From NCBI GenBank assembly GCA_951800145.1, contig CATOJE010000005.1, positions 1 to 64,000 of the forward strand: a stretch of DNA of 64,000 nucleotides, given 5' to 3'. Both the position numbers and the translations under genes were made by a program. The notes under the pieces are model-generated. The model saw nothing but the letters and a program-made list of their open reading frames with translations. It was not told where the DNA came from and made no database searches. Origin of the DNA: an uncultured Lachnospiraceae bacterium. GTDB taxonomy: Bacteria; Bacillota; Clostridia; Lachnospirales; Lachnospiraceae. Below, one piece after another: positions 27,713 through 36,978 of the stretch (within the stretch, counting starts at the first letter, position 1; every line of letters begins with the position of its first letter).

Positions 27713-27850
27713 GTGAAACGCTTATATGGATTGATGTTATTCTGCTTCAGCTGTGGTATGGTTACCCTTTTATTCATACCGGTAACCTTAACCACGCTGA
27801 TTTTTATAATCGCCTGTCTGATCGTGGGGTATAATCTGTTCTGCTGCTGA
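27713..27850 (+). CDS. Very small membrane protein (45 residues)
   Basis: The GTG at 27713 (MKRLYGLMLFCFSCGMVTLL...) is preferred to the open frame from 27650, because translation from there adds only a charged, non-conserved-looking leader; a TTG at 27711 is out of frame. The product is one hydrophobic hairpin or two short helices ending GYNLFCC. I recall similar 45-residue Cys-ending proteins beside ytfJ and rpmB in Lachnospiraceae, without a function. Start choice is uncertain, since no strong ribosome binding site is visible (GGGGTAT). Confidence 0.55.
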   Translation: MKRLYGLMLFCFSCGMVTLLFIPVTLTTLIFIIACLIVGYNLFCC

Positions 27851-27870
27851 GGGCTGCAACAGAAACAGAA

Positions 27871-27917
27871 AAAGGCTGTCCGCCGGAGCTTTCATCACTC
27901 CCAGGCTGACAGCCTTT
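27871..27917. terminator. Bidirectional terminator between ytfJ block and rpmB
   Basis: AAAGGCTGTC (27871-27880) and GACAGCCTTT (27908-27917) are perfect complements, with pyrimidine-rich exits on both strands, between convergent genes. Confidence 0.75.
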
Positions 27918-27937
27918 CCTTTCGTATCATTTCCCAA

Positions 27938-28123
27938 TTACGCTCTTTCCACTAGGCCGGAACGCAGGCAGGAAGTACATACGTACATCTTCTGAGCGCC
28001 GCCGGTGGTTTTCACTCTGACTGATTTTATGTTCGCTTTCCACATCTTATTGGACCTTCTATGGGAATGGCTCACAGCATTGCCGAAGTGAGCAGCTTTT
28101 TCACAGATTGCACATTTCGCCAT
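27938..28123 (-). CDS. rpmB: 50S ribosomal protein L28
   Basis: A 61-residue L28 with MAKCAICEKAAHFGNAVSHS, RRSNKMWKANIKSVRV and CTSCLRSGLV. It keeps both Cys pairs (CAIC, CTSC), so it is the zinc-binding form. AGGAGG lies just before the start. It is a single-gene unit transcribed opposite to its neighbours. Confidence 0.98.
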   Translation of the reverse strand: MAKCAICEKAAHFGNAVSHSHRRSNKMWKANIKSVRVKTTGGAQKMYVCTSCLRSGLVERA

Positions 28124-28320
28124 GACTTTGCACCTCCTTTGTGGGTACTTGGATTTTCATCGTTACTGCTGGCGGCCCTGCCGTCCACAATAATTTTAAT
28201 CCACAACATAGCTAATCTTAGCAGAAACCGGGGAAAAAAGCAAGTGAAATTTAAAAATTTATTTCTTTTTTTCACAAAATAGTGTATACTTGTCCATATA
28301 AATATCTAGGAGGCTACAAG

Positions 28321-28677
28321 ATGAGGGGTCGAATTAATAATAAACTGGGTGAGATCCAGATTAATGCAGATGTGATCGCATTATACGCCGGCACCACAGC
28401 CGTAGAGTGCTTCGGCATCGTAGGGATGGCCGCTGTCAGTATGAAGGACGGCCTTGTGAAGCTTTTAAAACGGGAGAGCCTGACCCATGGAATCACGGTG
28501 GAGGTGGAGGATAACCATATGTCCATTGATTTTCATGTGATTGTTTCTTACGGGGTCAGCATCTGCGCGGTGGCGGACAACCTGATTGAAAATGTAAAGT
28601 ATAAGGTAGAAGCATTCACCGGGATGGAGGTTGACAAGATCAACATTTATGTAGAAGGTGTGAGAGTGATTGATTAA
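28321..28677 (+). CDS. Asp23/Gls24 family envelope stress protein (YloU-like)
   Basis: The start ATG 28321 has TAGGAGG nine bases upstream; the frame is open for 39 more bases but those lie before the binding site. The 118-residue protein has the Asp23 core: GRINNKLGEIQINADVIAL, VECFGIVGMAAVSMKDG, and ITVEVEDNHMSIDFHVIVSY. YloU-type proteins are cytosolic and membrane-associated, and their genes almost always precede the DAK2-type fatty acid kinase gene, as here. Confidence 0.93.
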   Translation: MRGRINNKLGEIQINADVIALYAGTTAVECFGIVGMAAVSMKDGLVKLLKRESLTHGITVEVEDNHMSIDFHVIVSYGVSICAVADNLIENVKYKVEAFTGMEVDKINIYVEGVRVID

Positions 28678-28691
28678 GGAGGAAACCGGTG

Positions 28692-30380
28692 ATGAATACC
28701 ATTGATGCAAGTCTGCTCCAGAAGGCCTTTATAGCCGGAGCGAATAATCTGGAAGCAAAGAAGGAGTGGATTAACGAACTGAATGTCTTTCCTGTTCCTG
28801 ACGGAGACACTGGGACGAATATGACTCTGACCATTATGGCAGCGGCCAGGGAGGTGGCGGCCATCCAGGATCCGGATATGAAGACCCTGGCAAAGGCCAT
28901 CTCCTCCGGCTCCTTAAGGGGCGCCAGAGGAAACTCCGGCGTAATTTTATCCCAGCTCTTCAGGGGATTTACCAAGGAGATCAAGGAGGTTTCCCAGATT
29001 GATACCACTGTGCTGGCCAATGCCTTTGTCCGTGCCACGGAGACGGCCTACAAGGCGGTTATGAAGCCCAAGGAGGGCACCATCCTGACGGTGGCAAAGG
29101 GCATGTCGGAGAAGGCCCAGGAGCTGGCCGGGGAGACAGAGGATATTTTGGAATTCTGCCAGAAGCTCCTGGAGGAGGGCGACGCGGTCTTAAACCGCAC
29201 CCCGGAGATGCTCCCGGTGCTGAAGCAGGCCGGGGTGGTGGACTCCGGCGGACAGGGCCTGATGCAGGTGCTAAAGGGATGCTTTAACGGCCTCTCAGGG
29301 AAGGACGCCACAGTCCTTTTGTCGGAGAGCCAGGAAAAGCCGGAGTCTGTCCCCGGACAGGCGGCTCTTGATAAGTCCCGGATTGACACGGCAGATATTA
29401 AATTCGGCTACTGTACCGAGTTCATCATAAATGCAGACAAGGAATTTACCCAGGAGGAGGAACTGGCCTTTAAGGCATATCTGGAGGAGCTGGGGGATTC
29501 CATCGTAGTGGTGGCGGATGAGGATGTGGTGAAGGTCCATGTGCACACCAATCACCCCGGCCTGGCCTTTGAGAAGGCCCTCACCTACGGCTCCCTGTCC
29601 CGGATGAAGGTGGACAATATGCGTGAGGAGCACCAGGAGCGGCTGATCCAGGATGCAGAGAAGGTGGCGGCCCAGCAGAAGGCCAGGGATGAGGCCTTAA
29701 AGGCCCAGGAGACCCCCAGGAAGCCCTACGGCTTTATCGCTGTGTCCGTGGGCGATGGGCTCAGCGAGATCTTTACCGGGATCGGCGCAGACCATCTCAT
29801 CGAGGGCGGGCAGACCATGAATCCCAGCACAGAGGACATCTTAAATGCAGTGGATCAGGTAAATGCAGACACGATTTTCGTCCTCCCCAATAATAAAAAC
29901 ATTATCCTGGCAGCGGAGCAGGCTATGCATCTGGTGGAGGGGAAGAGGCTTGTGGTGGTTCCGTCAAAGACCGTACCTCAGGGCATCACAGCGCTGATTA
30001 ATTTTATGCCGGATCTGACCCCGGAGGAGAACCTTGAGAATATGAAGGCGGAGATGGAGCGGGTGAAGACAGGGCAGGTAACCTACGCGGTGCGCACCAC
30101 GAATATCGACGGCTTTGATATTAATGAAGGGGATATTATGGCCATCGGCGATCACGGCATGCTGGCGGTGGAGAAGACCATCCCGGGAGCGGCTTTAAAG
30201 GCCCTGGAGGATATGATCGATGAGGAGTCGGAGCTGATCACCCTTTACTATGGGGCGGAGGTGTCTGAGGAGGCGGCCCAGGAGCTTTTAAGCCAGGCTA
30301 AGGAGCAGTTCCCGGATGTGGAGATCGAGCTTCAGAATGGCGGGCAGCCGGTGTACTACTATCTGATCTCCGCGGAATAG
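28692..30380 (+). CDS. fakA: Fatty acid kinase catalytic subunit FakA (DAK2/YloV)
   Basis: The ~562-residue protein phosphorylates fatty acids bound to DegV-type FakB proteins so that they enter phospholipids. The DAK2 ATP-binding domain shows NVFPVPDGDTGTNM and RGARGNSGVILSQL; the middle and C-terminal regions (VHVHTNHPG, then AIGDHGMLAVEKTI) match YloV. GTG 28689 directly precedes ATG 28692; the AGGAGG at 28678 favours the ATG. No fakB is in the window. It sits 14 bases after the Asp23 gene and 6 bases before recG, one operon. Confidence 0.95.
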   Translation: MNTIDASLLQKAFIAGANNLEAKKEWINELNVFPVPDGDTGTNMTLTIMAAAREVAAIQDPDMKTLAKAISSGSLRGARGNSGVILSQLFRGFTKEIKEVSQIDTTVLANAFVRATETAYKAVMKPKEGTILTVAKGMSEKAQELAGETEDILEFCQKLLEEGDAVLNRTPEMLPVLKQAGVVDSGGQGLMQVLKGCFNGLSGKDATVLLSESQEKPESVPGQAALDKSRIDTADIKFGYCTEFIINADKEFTQEEELAFKAYLEELGDSIVVVADEDVVKVHVHTNHPGLAFEKALTYGSLSRMKVDNMREEHQERLIQDAEKVAAQQKARDEALKAQETPRKPYGFIAVSVGDGLSEIFTGIGADHLIEGGQTMNPSTEDILNAVDQVNADTIFVLPNNKNIILAAEQAMHLVEGKRLVVVPSKTVPQGITALINFMPDLTPEENLENMKAEMERVKTGQVTYAVRTTNIDGFDINEGDIMAIGDHGMLAVEKTIPGAALKALEDMIDEESELITLYYGAEVSEEAAQELLSQAKEQFPDVEIELQNGGQPVYYYLISAE

Positions 30381-30386
30381 AGCGCC

Positions 30387-32441
30387 ATGAAGCAACCCAT
30401 TGAAGCATTAAAGGGAATCGGGGAGAAGACAGGGAAGCTGTTTCGGAAGCTGGGGATCGGGACGGCGGAGGAGCTTCTCCACTACTATCCCAGAGATTAT
30501 GATTATTTTGAGGATCCCTGCCCCATTGGCCAGCTGAAGGAGAATCAAATGGGTGCAGTGGCCTGCCTGCTGGCTCAGCCGCCGGAGCTTCTTCGTATCA
30601 ACCAGATGCAGATGGTTACCGCCTATGTGCGGGATCTGACCGGCGTGCTCCAGCTTTCCTGGTATCACATGCCCTATCTGCGCACCCAGCTTAAGGCCGG
30701 GACCCCCTATATTTTCCGGGGACGGGTGGTAAAAAAGAGGGGAAGGCTTATGATGGAGCAGCCGGAGATTTACTCTCCGGAGCAGTACGCACCTCTGGCC
30801 CGCACCCTGTTTCCCATCTACAGCCAGACAAAGGGCCTGGGGAATAAGGCTATCGCCAGGGCCGTATCCCAGGCCCTGCAGGTGTGCCCGCGGGAGGAAG
30901 AGTATCTGCCGGAATCCATCCGGACGAAGTATGGACTGGAAGAATATTCCTCTGCTCTGGAGCATATCCATTATCCGGGGGACAGAGACCAGCTGCTCTC
31001 GGCCAGGAAGCGGCTGGTTTTCGATGAATTTTTCTTATTTTTAATAAGCATCCGGCGTCTGAAGGAAAAGCGGGGGGAGCAGAAGTCCTCCTTCCTCATC
31101 CGGCCCTCCGAAGAAGCAAGACGGCTGAAGGCTTCTCTTCCCTACGCCCTCACCCAGGCCCAGGAGCGGGCTCTTGGGGAGGTGGAAAAGGATTTAGGCA
31201 GCGGCCTGGCTATGAACCGGCTGATCCAGGGAGATGTGGGATCCGGAAAGACCATCATCGCCATACTGGCGCTCCTTGAGGCAGCGGCAAATGGATATCA
31301 GGGCGCACTGATGGTTCCCACAGAGGTGCTGGCCAGGCAGCATTTTGAGTCTGTCCAGGAGCTTTTTTCCAGGCACCAGATTCCTGTGACCCCGGTGCTT
31401 ATCACCGGCTCCATGACTGCGAAGGAAAAGCGGCTGGCCTATGAGAAGGTAAGGAGGAAGGAAGCCCAGATTATCATCGGCACCCATGCCCTGATCCAGG
31501 AGAAGGTGGAGTATCACAGCCTGGCACTGGTGATTACCGATGAGCAGCACCGGTTCGGCGTGGGACAGCGGGAAGCCCTGGGAGAGAAGAGCCTGTCTGT
31601 GCCTCATATTCTGGTGATGAGCGCCACCCCCATTCCACGGACCCTGGCCATTATCCTTTACGGGGATCTGGATATCTCTGTCATCGACCAGCTTCCAGCC
31701 AGCCGCCTTCCCATTAAAAACTGTGTTGTGGGGAGGGATTACCGGAGGAAGGCCTATGACTTTATCGCCGGACAGGTGGCCCATGGCAGGCAGGCCTATG
31801 TGATCTGCCCTATGGTGGAGGCCAGCGAGATGATCGAGGCGGAAAATGTGCTGGATTACACCAAGCTTTTGCGAAGGGAGCTTCCCTCAGACATAGTGGT
31901 GGAATACCTCCACGGAAAGATGAAGGGAAAGGAAAAGAACCACATCATGGAGCAGTTCGCCGCGGGGCAAATCCAGGTTCTGGTCTCTACCACAGTCATT
32001 GAGGTGGGGGTAAATGTGCCCAATGCCACGGTGATTATGATTGAAAATGCAGAGCGCTTCGGCTTAGCCCAGCTTCACCAGCTCCGGGGCCGGGTGGGGC
32101 GGGGATCTGCCCAGTCCTACTGCATCATGGTAAACGGGGCGGAGGACGAGGAGACGAATAAGCGGCTGGACATCTTAAATCACTCCAATGACGGATTCCA
32201 CATTGCCTCAGAGGATCTGAAGCTTCGTGGGCCGGGAGATTTATTCGGAGTGCGCCAGAGCGGTGACATGGAGTTTAAGCTGGCAGATATTTTTACCGAT
32301 GCAAATCTTTTAAAGACGGTATCCCAGGAGGTGGATCACCTTTTAGAAGCGGATCCGGAGCTGGAGAGGATGGAGCATCAGGCTTTGAAGCAGCGGCTGG
32401 AGCCGTACCAGATGGATCTCTATAATAAGCTGAATCTTTGA
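30387..32441 (+). CDS. recG: ATP-dependent DNA helicase RecG
   Basis: The 684-residue helicase remodels stalled forks and branched DNA. The N-terminal wedge/OB domain is followed by helicase motifs: Walker A GDVGSGKTIIAI, DEQHRFGVGQRE (motif II), MSATPIPRTLAI (III), STTVIEVGVNVPNATVM region (V, here ending NATVIMI) and QLRGRVGRG (VI), then the RecG-specific TRG segment near FGVRQSGDMEFKLAD. Length is normal. It is the third gene of the Asp23-fakA-recG operon. Confidence 0.98.
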   Translation: MKQPIEALKGIGEKTGKLFRKLGIGTAEELLHYYPRDYDYFEDPCPIGQLKENQMGAVACLLAQPPELLRINQMQMVTAYVRDLTGVLQLSWYHMPYLRTQLKAGTPYIFRGRVVKKRGRLMMEQPEIYSPEQYAPLARTLFPIYSQTKGLGNKAIARAVSQALQVCPREEEYLPESIRTKYGLEEYSSALEHIHYPGDRDQLLSARKRLVFDEFFLFLISIRRLKEKRGEQKSSFLIRPSEEARRLKASLPYALTQAQERALGEVEKDLGSGLAMNRLIQGDVGSGKTIIAILALLEAAANGYQGALMVPTEVLARQHFESVQELFSRHQIPVTPVLITGSMTAKEKRLAYEKVRRKEAQIIIGTHALIQEKVEYHSLALVITDEQHRFGVGQREALGEKSLSVPHILVMSATPIPRTLAIILYGDLDISVIDQLPASRLPIKNCVVGRDYRRKAYDFIAGQVAHGRQAYVICPMVEASEMIEAENVLDYTKLLRRELPSDIVVEYLHGKMKGKEKNHIMEQFAAGQIQVLVSTTVIEVGVNVPNATVIMIENAERFGLAQLHQLRGRVGRGSAQSYCIMVNGAEDEETNKRLDILNHSNDGFHIASEDLKLRGPGDLFGVRQSGDMEFKLADIFTDANLLKTVSQEVDHLLEADPELERMEHQALKQRLEPYQMDLYNKLNL

Positions 32442-32475
32442 TAGATTTGAACTGCAAATGTAAGAAGAGCCGGAT

Positions 32476-32553
32476 TTAGAAGGATTGGAGCTAGAAAAGT
32501 CAGCGTTAAAAAAGTCAGAGTTAGAAAAGTCAGAGTTAGAACAGTCGGAGCCA
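32476..32553 (+). repeat. 15-bp tandem repeat between recG and the nitroreductase gene
   Basis: About five units of TTAGAAAAGTCAGAG with drift. In one frame they read LE(G/K)(L/S)(E/A) repeated, open from 32464 to a stop at 32577, but with no start codon, so it is not counted as a gene. The array lies within the 131-base gap after recG. Confidence 0.8.
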
Positions 32554-32573
32554 GGACAGGAGGCGGATAGAGG

Positions 32574-33092
32574 ATGAATCAGACGATTGAAACCATATTA
32601 AAGAGAAGAAGCACAAGGAGCTTTGTAAAAAGGCCTCTGGACAGGGAGGAGCTTAAGATGATTGTGGACTGTGCGCTCCACGCACCCAGCGGCATGGGCC
32701 GGCAGACCTGGAAATTCACCATAGTGGAAAACCGGGAGAAGATCCAGCGGCTGGCCAGGGCAGCAGGGGAGGCGCTGGGACGGGAGGGCTACGATATGTA
32801 CGACCCGGAGGTGCTGATTATCCCCTCGAATGAAAAGGACAGCCCCTTTGGCATGGAGGATAATGCCTGTGCCATGGAGAATATTTATCTGGCAGCAGAG
32901 TCCTTAGGGATCGGGTGCGTGTGGATCAACCAGCTGCGGACCATCTGTGATGAGCCAAGGATCCGTGGGATCCTGAATGAGTTTCATATCCCTGAAAATC
33001 ATGTAGTCTACGGCCTGGCAGCCCTGGGATACCGGGATGACACAGTGATAGGGCCTAAGGAGAGGACGGGAAGGACAGAGTACATCCGTTAA
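32574..33092 (+). CDS. Nitroreductase family protein
   Basis: The 172-residue protein has the compact FMN-binding nitroreductase fold: IETILKRRSTRSFVKRPLD, DCALHAPSGMGRQTWKFTIV and late GLAALGYRDD. Such enzymes reduce nitro-, quinone or flavin substrates with NAD(P)H. An AGAGG lies just before the ATG. The physiological substrate cannot be told. It is probably separate from recG, given the repeat-filled gap. Confidence 0.92.
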   Translation: MNQTIETILKRRSTRSFVKRPLDREELKMIVDCALHAPSGMGRQTWKFTIVENREKIQRLARAAGEALGREGYDMYDPEVLIIPSNEKDSPFGMEDNACAMENIYLAAESLGIGCVWINQLRTICDEPRIRGILNEFHIPENHVVYGLAALGYRDDTVIGPKERTGRTEYIR

Positions 33093-33115
33093 CCATCAGA
33101 GTTATAAGAACAGAA

Positions 33116-33176
33116 AGAACCGCTACAGTACCATGGACACCTGAAGGAGATGCCCATACTGCAGCGGTTCTGATTT
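33116..33176. terminator. Terminator hairpin between convergent genes
   Basis: AGAACCGCTACAGTA (33116-33130) pairs with TACTGCAGCGGTTCT (33157-33171) with one mismatch; GATTTT follows on plus and a T-rich tract on minus. It lies between the nitroreductase and spore protein genes. Confidence 0.7.
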
Positions 33177-33247
33177 TGGCTGTAGATTGACTCAGCTAAA
33201 ATCTGCCACGTACTTCACAGCTTATGCTGTGTATCATGGTATTCTGC

Positions 33248-33454
33248 TTACTTACCTGCCATCTGGCGCTCCTGAGCCTCGATCATCTTCTTGACCATAT
33301 AGCCGCCTACAGAGCCGTTCTGAGCAGAAGTTAAGTTTCCGTTGTAACCATTGCTTAAGGGTACTCCGATTTCACTTGCAACTTCCATCTTCAGACGGTC
33401 CATTGCCTCTTTTGCCTCAGGTACATTTGTTTTGTTAGAAGAATTGCTTGCCAT
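33248..33454 (-). CDS. Small acid-soluble spore protein, alpha/beta type
   Basis: From ATG at plus 33454 (MASNSSNKTNVPEAKEAMDR) the protein has 68 residues; an in-frame ATG eight codons earlier overlaps the AAAGGAGG binding site. It carries the SASP core: LKMEVASEIGVPLSNGYNG and the second motif SVGGYMVKKMIEAQE. These proteins coat and protect spore DNA and are degraded at germination by GPR at a Glu-(Ile/Phe) bond, here matched by SEIGV. Confidence 0.95.
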   Translation of the reverse strand: MASNSSNKTNVPEAKEAMDRLKMEVASEIGVPLSNGYNGNLTSAQNGSVGGYMVKKMIEAQERQMAGK

Positions 33455-33521
33455 AATGATATGCCTCCTTTTCTTCATTGCCGCCTTCGTTTGAAGTGCG
33501 GCTTGTTTTTTGGTACACTCC

Positions 33522-33528
33522 TATTATG
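33522..33528 (-). promoter_or_regulatory. Possible SigG-type -10 for the spore protein gene
   Basis: The minus strand reads CATAATA here, resembling the SigG/SigF -10 (CATnnTA). A matching -35 is only approximate. Location, 68 bases before the start, suits a SASP gene. Confidence 0.35.
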
Positions 33529-33712
33529 TGCGTTAAATTCGGTAATACACTAGAAGGTTTTACGAATTATGTCATATTTTAGCAATAAACATGTATTTAA
33601 AAAAGTTTCGAAACTTCAGTAAATAGTATGGACGGAACCGTAAAAATATAGTATATTGAATAAGAACAGCATATTTTATTTTAATTTATAATAGGAATAG
33701 GGGGAGAAAAGA

Positions 33713-34828
33713 ATGCTTGAAACACTCAGGAAAAAAGCAAGAAAGTCAAATATTACGCGAGCCATCATCTCCATTATTGCTGTGGTCGGAATCTTGGCTG
33801 TGACAAAATTTGCAATATTTGACGTGATCACCGGGCCAACGCAGATTGACATCACCGCGGCTCCTGAAACATATGAAGGAAAGTACGTGACCATTGACGC
33901 AGAATACTTCCTTTACGATTATGTTGACCACACCACTACCACAAAGAAAAAATACGGCGGAAGCACCACCACCATAAATGGCCAGAGCTATGTTGCCTTC
34001 CAGTCGGTTTATGATTATGAGAACACCACATCCACCTGGTATTTTTACAGTGTATACTTAGATAAGGATCAGCAGGATTCCATGTACACGAAAATTGACG
34101 AGGCGTTTAACTACTGGGAGGATGAATCCGGCACCACCGCGCCGCCGGATCCGGTGAAGGTGACCGGAACCTGGAGTAAGATGGATTCCCAGATGGAGCG
34201 GTACTTCGGCCAGGCCTTAGCAGAGCTTGGGATGGAAGAGACAGAGTACGATAAGTTTTATTTTTACGAGATCGATACAAATAAGATCGGCGGCGTGAAC
34301 CCGACCTTATTCTGGGTTTTAATGGCAGTGACCGCAGGGTGCGCCCTCTTTGGGCTTTTGAGCATCATCGGTATGTTTGGTAACGGCTACATAAAGGAAA
34401 TCCAGAAATACCTCCAGAAGGATAACAGCACCTCCATGTCGGCCATCGAGGCAGACTTCGGCCAGGCGCGCACCATCGGGAAGAATGTGTGGGTTGGACG
34501 CCAGTGGACCATCTATATGAATGGCAATAAGGCTATGATTTTAGCTAATAAGGACCTGATCTGGGGGTATTATTACCGCAGAACCGGAAGAAACAGCGTC
34601 AGTGAGATGCGGCTGTACACCAAGGAGCGGAAGCTGTTCCACATCGGGCTGAGCGAATCCGAGACCCAGAGCGCTTTAAAGATTTATGCAGAAGAGCAGC
34701 CCCATATGGTGATCGGCTATACATCGGAGATCGAGAAGATGTATAATAAGAACTTTACAGATTTCCTGAACTTAAAGTATAATCCGGCTAAGAATGCTGC
34801 TTCGGCGGATAATTACTTTAATTCATAA
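33713..34828 (+). CDS. Two-helix membrane protein of unknown function
   Basis: The 371-residue protein has an N-terminal membrane helix (~residues 17-37), a ~170-residue extracellular domain rich in Tyr and Thr (YVDHTTTTKKKYGGSTTTIN), a second helix (~residues 199-222) and a ~145-residue cytosolic domain containing TIGKNVWVGRQWTIYMNGN. The architecture recalls a Lachnospiraceae DUF family (possibly DUF6709), but I cannot confirm it. A GGGGGAG lies before the ATG, and a strong terminator follows, so it is a single-gene unit. Confidence 0.72.
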   Translation: MLETLRKKARKSNITRAIISIIAVVGILAVTKFAIFDVITGPTQIDITAAPETYEGKYVTIDAEYFLYDYVDHTTTTKKKYGGSTTTINGQSYVAFQSVYDYENTTSTWYFYSVYLDKDQQDSMYTKIDEAFNYWEDESGTTAPPDPVKVTGTWSKMDSQMERYFGQALAELGMEETEYDKFYFYEIDTNKIGGVNPTLFWVLMAVTAGCALFGLLSIIGMFGNGYIKEIQKYLQKDNSTSMSAIEADFGQARTIGKNVWVGRQWTIYMNGNKAMILANKDLIWGYYYRRTGRNSVSEMRLYTKERKLFHIGLSESETQSALKIYAEEQPHMVIGYTSEIEKMYNKNFTDFLNLKYNPAKNAASADNYFNS

Positions 34829-34864
34829 GGAATCCTGGAAATACATAATCGTAATGCAGAATAG

Positions 34865-34908
34865 GGAGACAGACATTCCATAGTACATGCGGATGTCTGT
34901 CTCCTTTT
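34865..34908 (+). terminator. Rho-independent terminator
   Basis: GGAGACAGACAT (34865-34876) pairs perfectly with ATGTCTGTCTCC (34893-34904), followed by TTTTG. It ends the membrane protein gene and faces the convergent AlbA-type gene. Confidence 0.9.
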
Positions 34909-34933
34909 GTGTTACTGCTCTCACAAAGTATCA

Positions 34934-36400
34934 TTAAAGGGGTGTGCATTTCCAGGATCCGGTTTTGTTAGAGCCGACGCGTTTAAGCAGACCCATATCT
35001 TTTAACTTTTTTAATGAACGGTCGAGGGTACTTTTCCCGATTTCAAGAGAAGAAATTAATTCCTGCCGTTTTATACGCGGATTTATCTTGATTGCTGAAA
35101 ATACTTTTTTATCAGTTTCAGAAAGGTTTATATCCCCATTTATATCCCCATTTATGTCCCTATTTGTATCCCCTGGTGTGTCCAAGTCAGTGACAATGTA
35201 AGAATTAGGTCCCACAGTTGCAGTTGCAACTTCTGCCAGAGGAATCGTGATGCGAAAAACATCTCCTTCTACAAATTGTGGTTCACCACCAGAGTACATC
35301 TTTGTGTATTTATAGGTATTCCTCATGCCAGAGCCAAGTTCGTCTGCAAGGCCGATTTCGCGGAATACCTTTGATATAGGTGGATTCTTCGGAAAGGGCT
35401 CAAAGGTGGTAAGGCTCAATGCTCCATGACCGTGAGAGAGGCTGGCGTTTTCTGTATAAATATACTTCTTCTCAATTACCAGCTTTGCTATATATCCGCT
35501 GGAGAAGTCACGATGTGCCAACAGATTTGAGACAATTTCGCGCAAGATGTTATCCCTTGCACTAACACTTTGGATACCGTCCAAATGAAACGTATCGTTT
35601 AAATGCTTTTTACCAAATGCCATGAGTCTGTCATAGCTTTCAATGAGATTTGTAATAACCACATCTCTATCATCATAACGGTCAGTATTGAACACCCGAA
35701 AGATGGTATCAGTCTTGTGTTGTGGCAGGACAGACATGATCAGCTGGTCTGTACCAAAAAGCAGAATAGCAGCAAGGGTAATCCCCTCCTTACCAGAATA
35801 CTGGTCTTTCAACACCAATCCGGCACTGCGGATGACTTCTTCATTTGTCATACCCAGCCAAGGGTGATCCTTTGCACGAGAACGAGCCATATTTCTAGCG
35901 CGTTCAATTAGATCTGGCCTCAGGTCAGAGATATCAAATGCAGGGAATACCTTATTTACGTAGTAGCAACCGTTCTTTCGGGCATAGAGGCGATATACCT
36001 CATCAGAGTGGTGTGTTATGTCGATATTAGATTCGTGATTCCTGTCGAAGATGCGGCCATTGCAACGGCAGACATCTTGCGAGACGGGCACACGGATATA
36101 AAGGATGCGCTTTCCATCTATTTCATACTCCATTGGCGTGAGATAAAGCGGAGGATACATTTTATTTTCGTTATTAATGGAGGTTACGAATTCTTTTTTA
36201 ACCTTGTCAACATTATCCTTTTCGATACCAAGGATCTCGCCGTTATCTTTTACGCCAAGGAAGATATGGCCACCATCCCGATTGGAAAATGCACAGACAG
36301 TTTCATAAACGTCTTTCGTGACTTCGGTTCTTGATTTTTTGAACTCCACAGTGATGCTTTCACCACTGCCTATCAGTTTCAACAGTTCTTGTGGAATCAT
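34934..36400 (-). CDS. Schlafen/AlbA_2-domain putative transcriptional regulator
   Basis: The start at plus 36400 (MIPQELLKLIGSGESITVEF) has GGAGGG at good spacing; the five extra upstream codons would lie over it. The ~488-residue protein has an N-terminal AlbA_2 (Schlafen) domain (EFKKS, AFSNRDGGHIFLGVKDNG), a central HATPase_c_4 domain (ILREIVSNLLAHRDF, then GLADELGSGMRNTY) and a C-terminal winged helix (RIKRQELISSLEIGKSTLDR). A short DINGDINGDINL repeat links the last two. Such proteins are usually called ATP-binding transcriptional regulators; targets are unknown. It is AT-richer than its neighbours and has no operon partner, so it may be acquired. Confidence 0.88.
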   Translation of the reverse strand: MIPQELLKLIGSGESITVEFKKSRTEVTKDVYETVCAFSNRDGGHIFLGVKDNGEILGIEKDNVDKVKKEFVTSINNENKMYPPLYLTPMEYEIDGKRILYIRVPVSQDVCRCNGRIFDRNHESNIDITHHSDEVYRLYARKNGCYYVNKVFPAFDISDLRPDLIERARNMARSRAKDHPWLGMTNEEVIRSAGLVLKDQYSGKEGITLAAILLFGTDQLIMSVLPQHKTDTIFRVFNTDRYDDRDVVITNLIESYDRLMAFGKKHLNDTFHLDGIQSVSARDNILREIVSNLLAHRDFSSGYIAKLVIEKKYIYTENASLSHGHGALSLTTFEPFPKNPPISKVFREIGLADELGSGMRNTYKYTKMYSGGEPQFVEGDVFRITIPLAEVATATVGPNSYIVTDLDTPGDTNRDINGDINGDINLSETDKKVFSAIKINPRIKRQELISSLEIGKSTLDRSLKKLKDMGLLKRVGSNKTGSWKCTPL

Positions 36401-36633
36401 TGCATATCCCTCCATAGCTATTATTTTTTCGTACCACCTTACTGTAGCTTTTCTTATTATATCATAATTTTATGTGAAACAAAGCACAAGCGATATTGAA
36501 TTTTAAGTAAATCTTCATGTGTCCGGCAATGGGCGCACCACCACACAGAAAAGTCTGGCAGGCGCACCTGGCATATCTGAATTGATGCCGCCTAATCGGC
36601 GACGGGACTTTCATAGCAAAATGCAAAATATAC

Positions 36634-36680
36634 TTGACATTATGGAATGTAAGGTATATATTACATTATGTAAGGTACAT
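36634..36680 (+). promoter_or_regulatory. Strong promoter with overlapping palindromic operator
   Basis: TTGACA (36634-36639), 17-base spacer and TATATT (36657-36662). Overlapping the -10 and start is TTACAT-T-ATGTAA (36661-36673), and a second palindrome ATGTA-AGG-TACAT (36668-36680); GAATGTAAGGTA also occurs upstream. This is expected for autorepression by the adjacent XRE regulator. Confidence 0.7.
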
Positions 36681-36703
36681 TCGCTGGAGGAAAGGAGGAG
36701 AGG

Positions 36704-36922
36704 ATGAGGGAGAAGCAGAAGAAAAACCTGAGGATGAAGGCTGCCAGGGCTCTGAAGGGCTTGTCTCAGGAGGATTTAGCAAAGGCTGTGGGAGTAACAA
36801 GACAGACCATCGGCATGATCGAGGCAGGAGATTATAATCCTTCGCTGAAGCTTTGCGTTGCCATTTGCAGGACCTTGGGGAAGACGCTGGATGGTTTGTT
36901 TTGGGAGGAAGAGGAAGGCTGA
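36704..36922 (+). CDS. XRE-family (YozG/Cro-like) transcriptional regulator
   Basis: The 72-residue protein is one helix-turn-helix domain: KAARALKGLSQEDLAKAVGV then TRQTIGMIEAGDYNPSLKL, followed by the usual CRTLGKTLDGLFW. Such small regulators are commonly encoded with a small membrane protein of unknown role, which is the case here (56 bases downstream). AAGGAGGAG lies just before the ATG. It probably represses its own promoter through the palindromes at 36661-36680. Confidence 0.93.
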   Translation: MREKQKKNLRMKAARALKGLSQEDLAKAVGVTRQTIGMIEAGDYNPSLKLCVAICRTLGKTLDGLFWEEEEG

Positions 36923-36978
36923 TGAGGGCAAAATCAGAGGAATTAAATGGAGATATCAGGAAAGGATAGGGAAGAATC

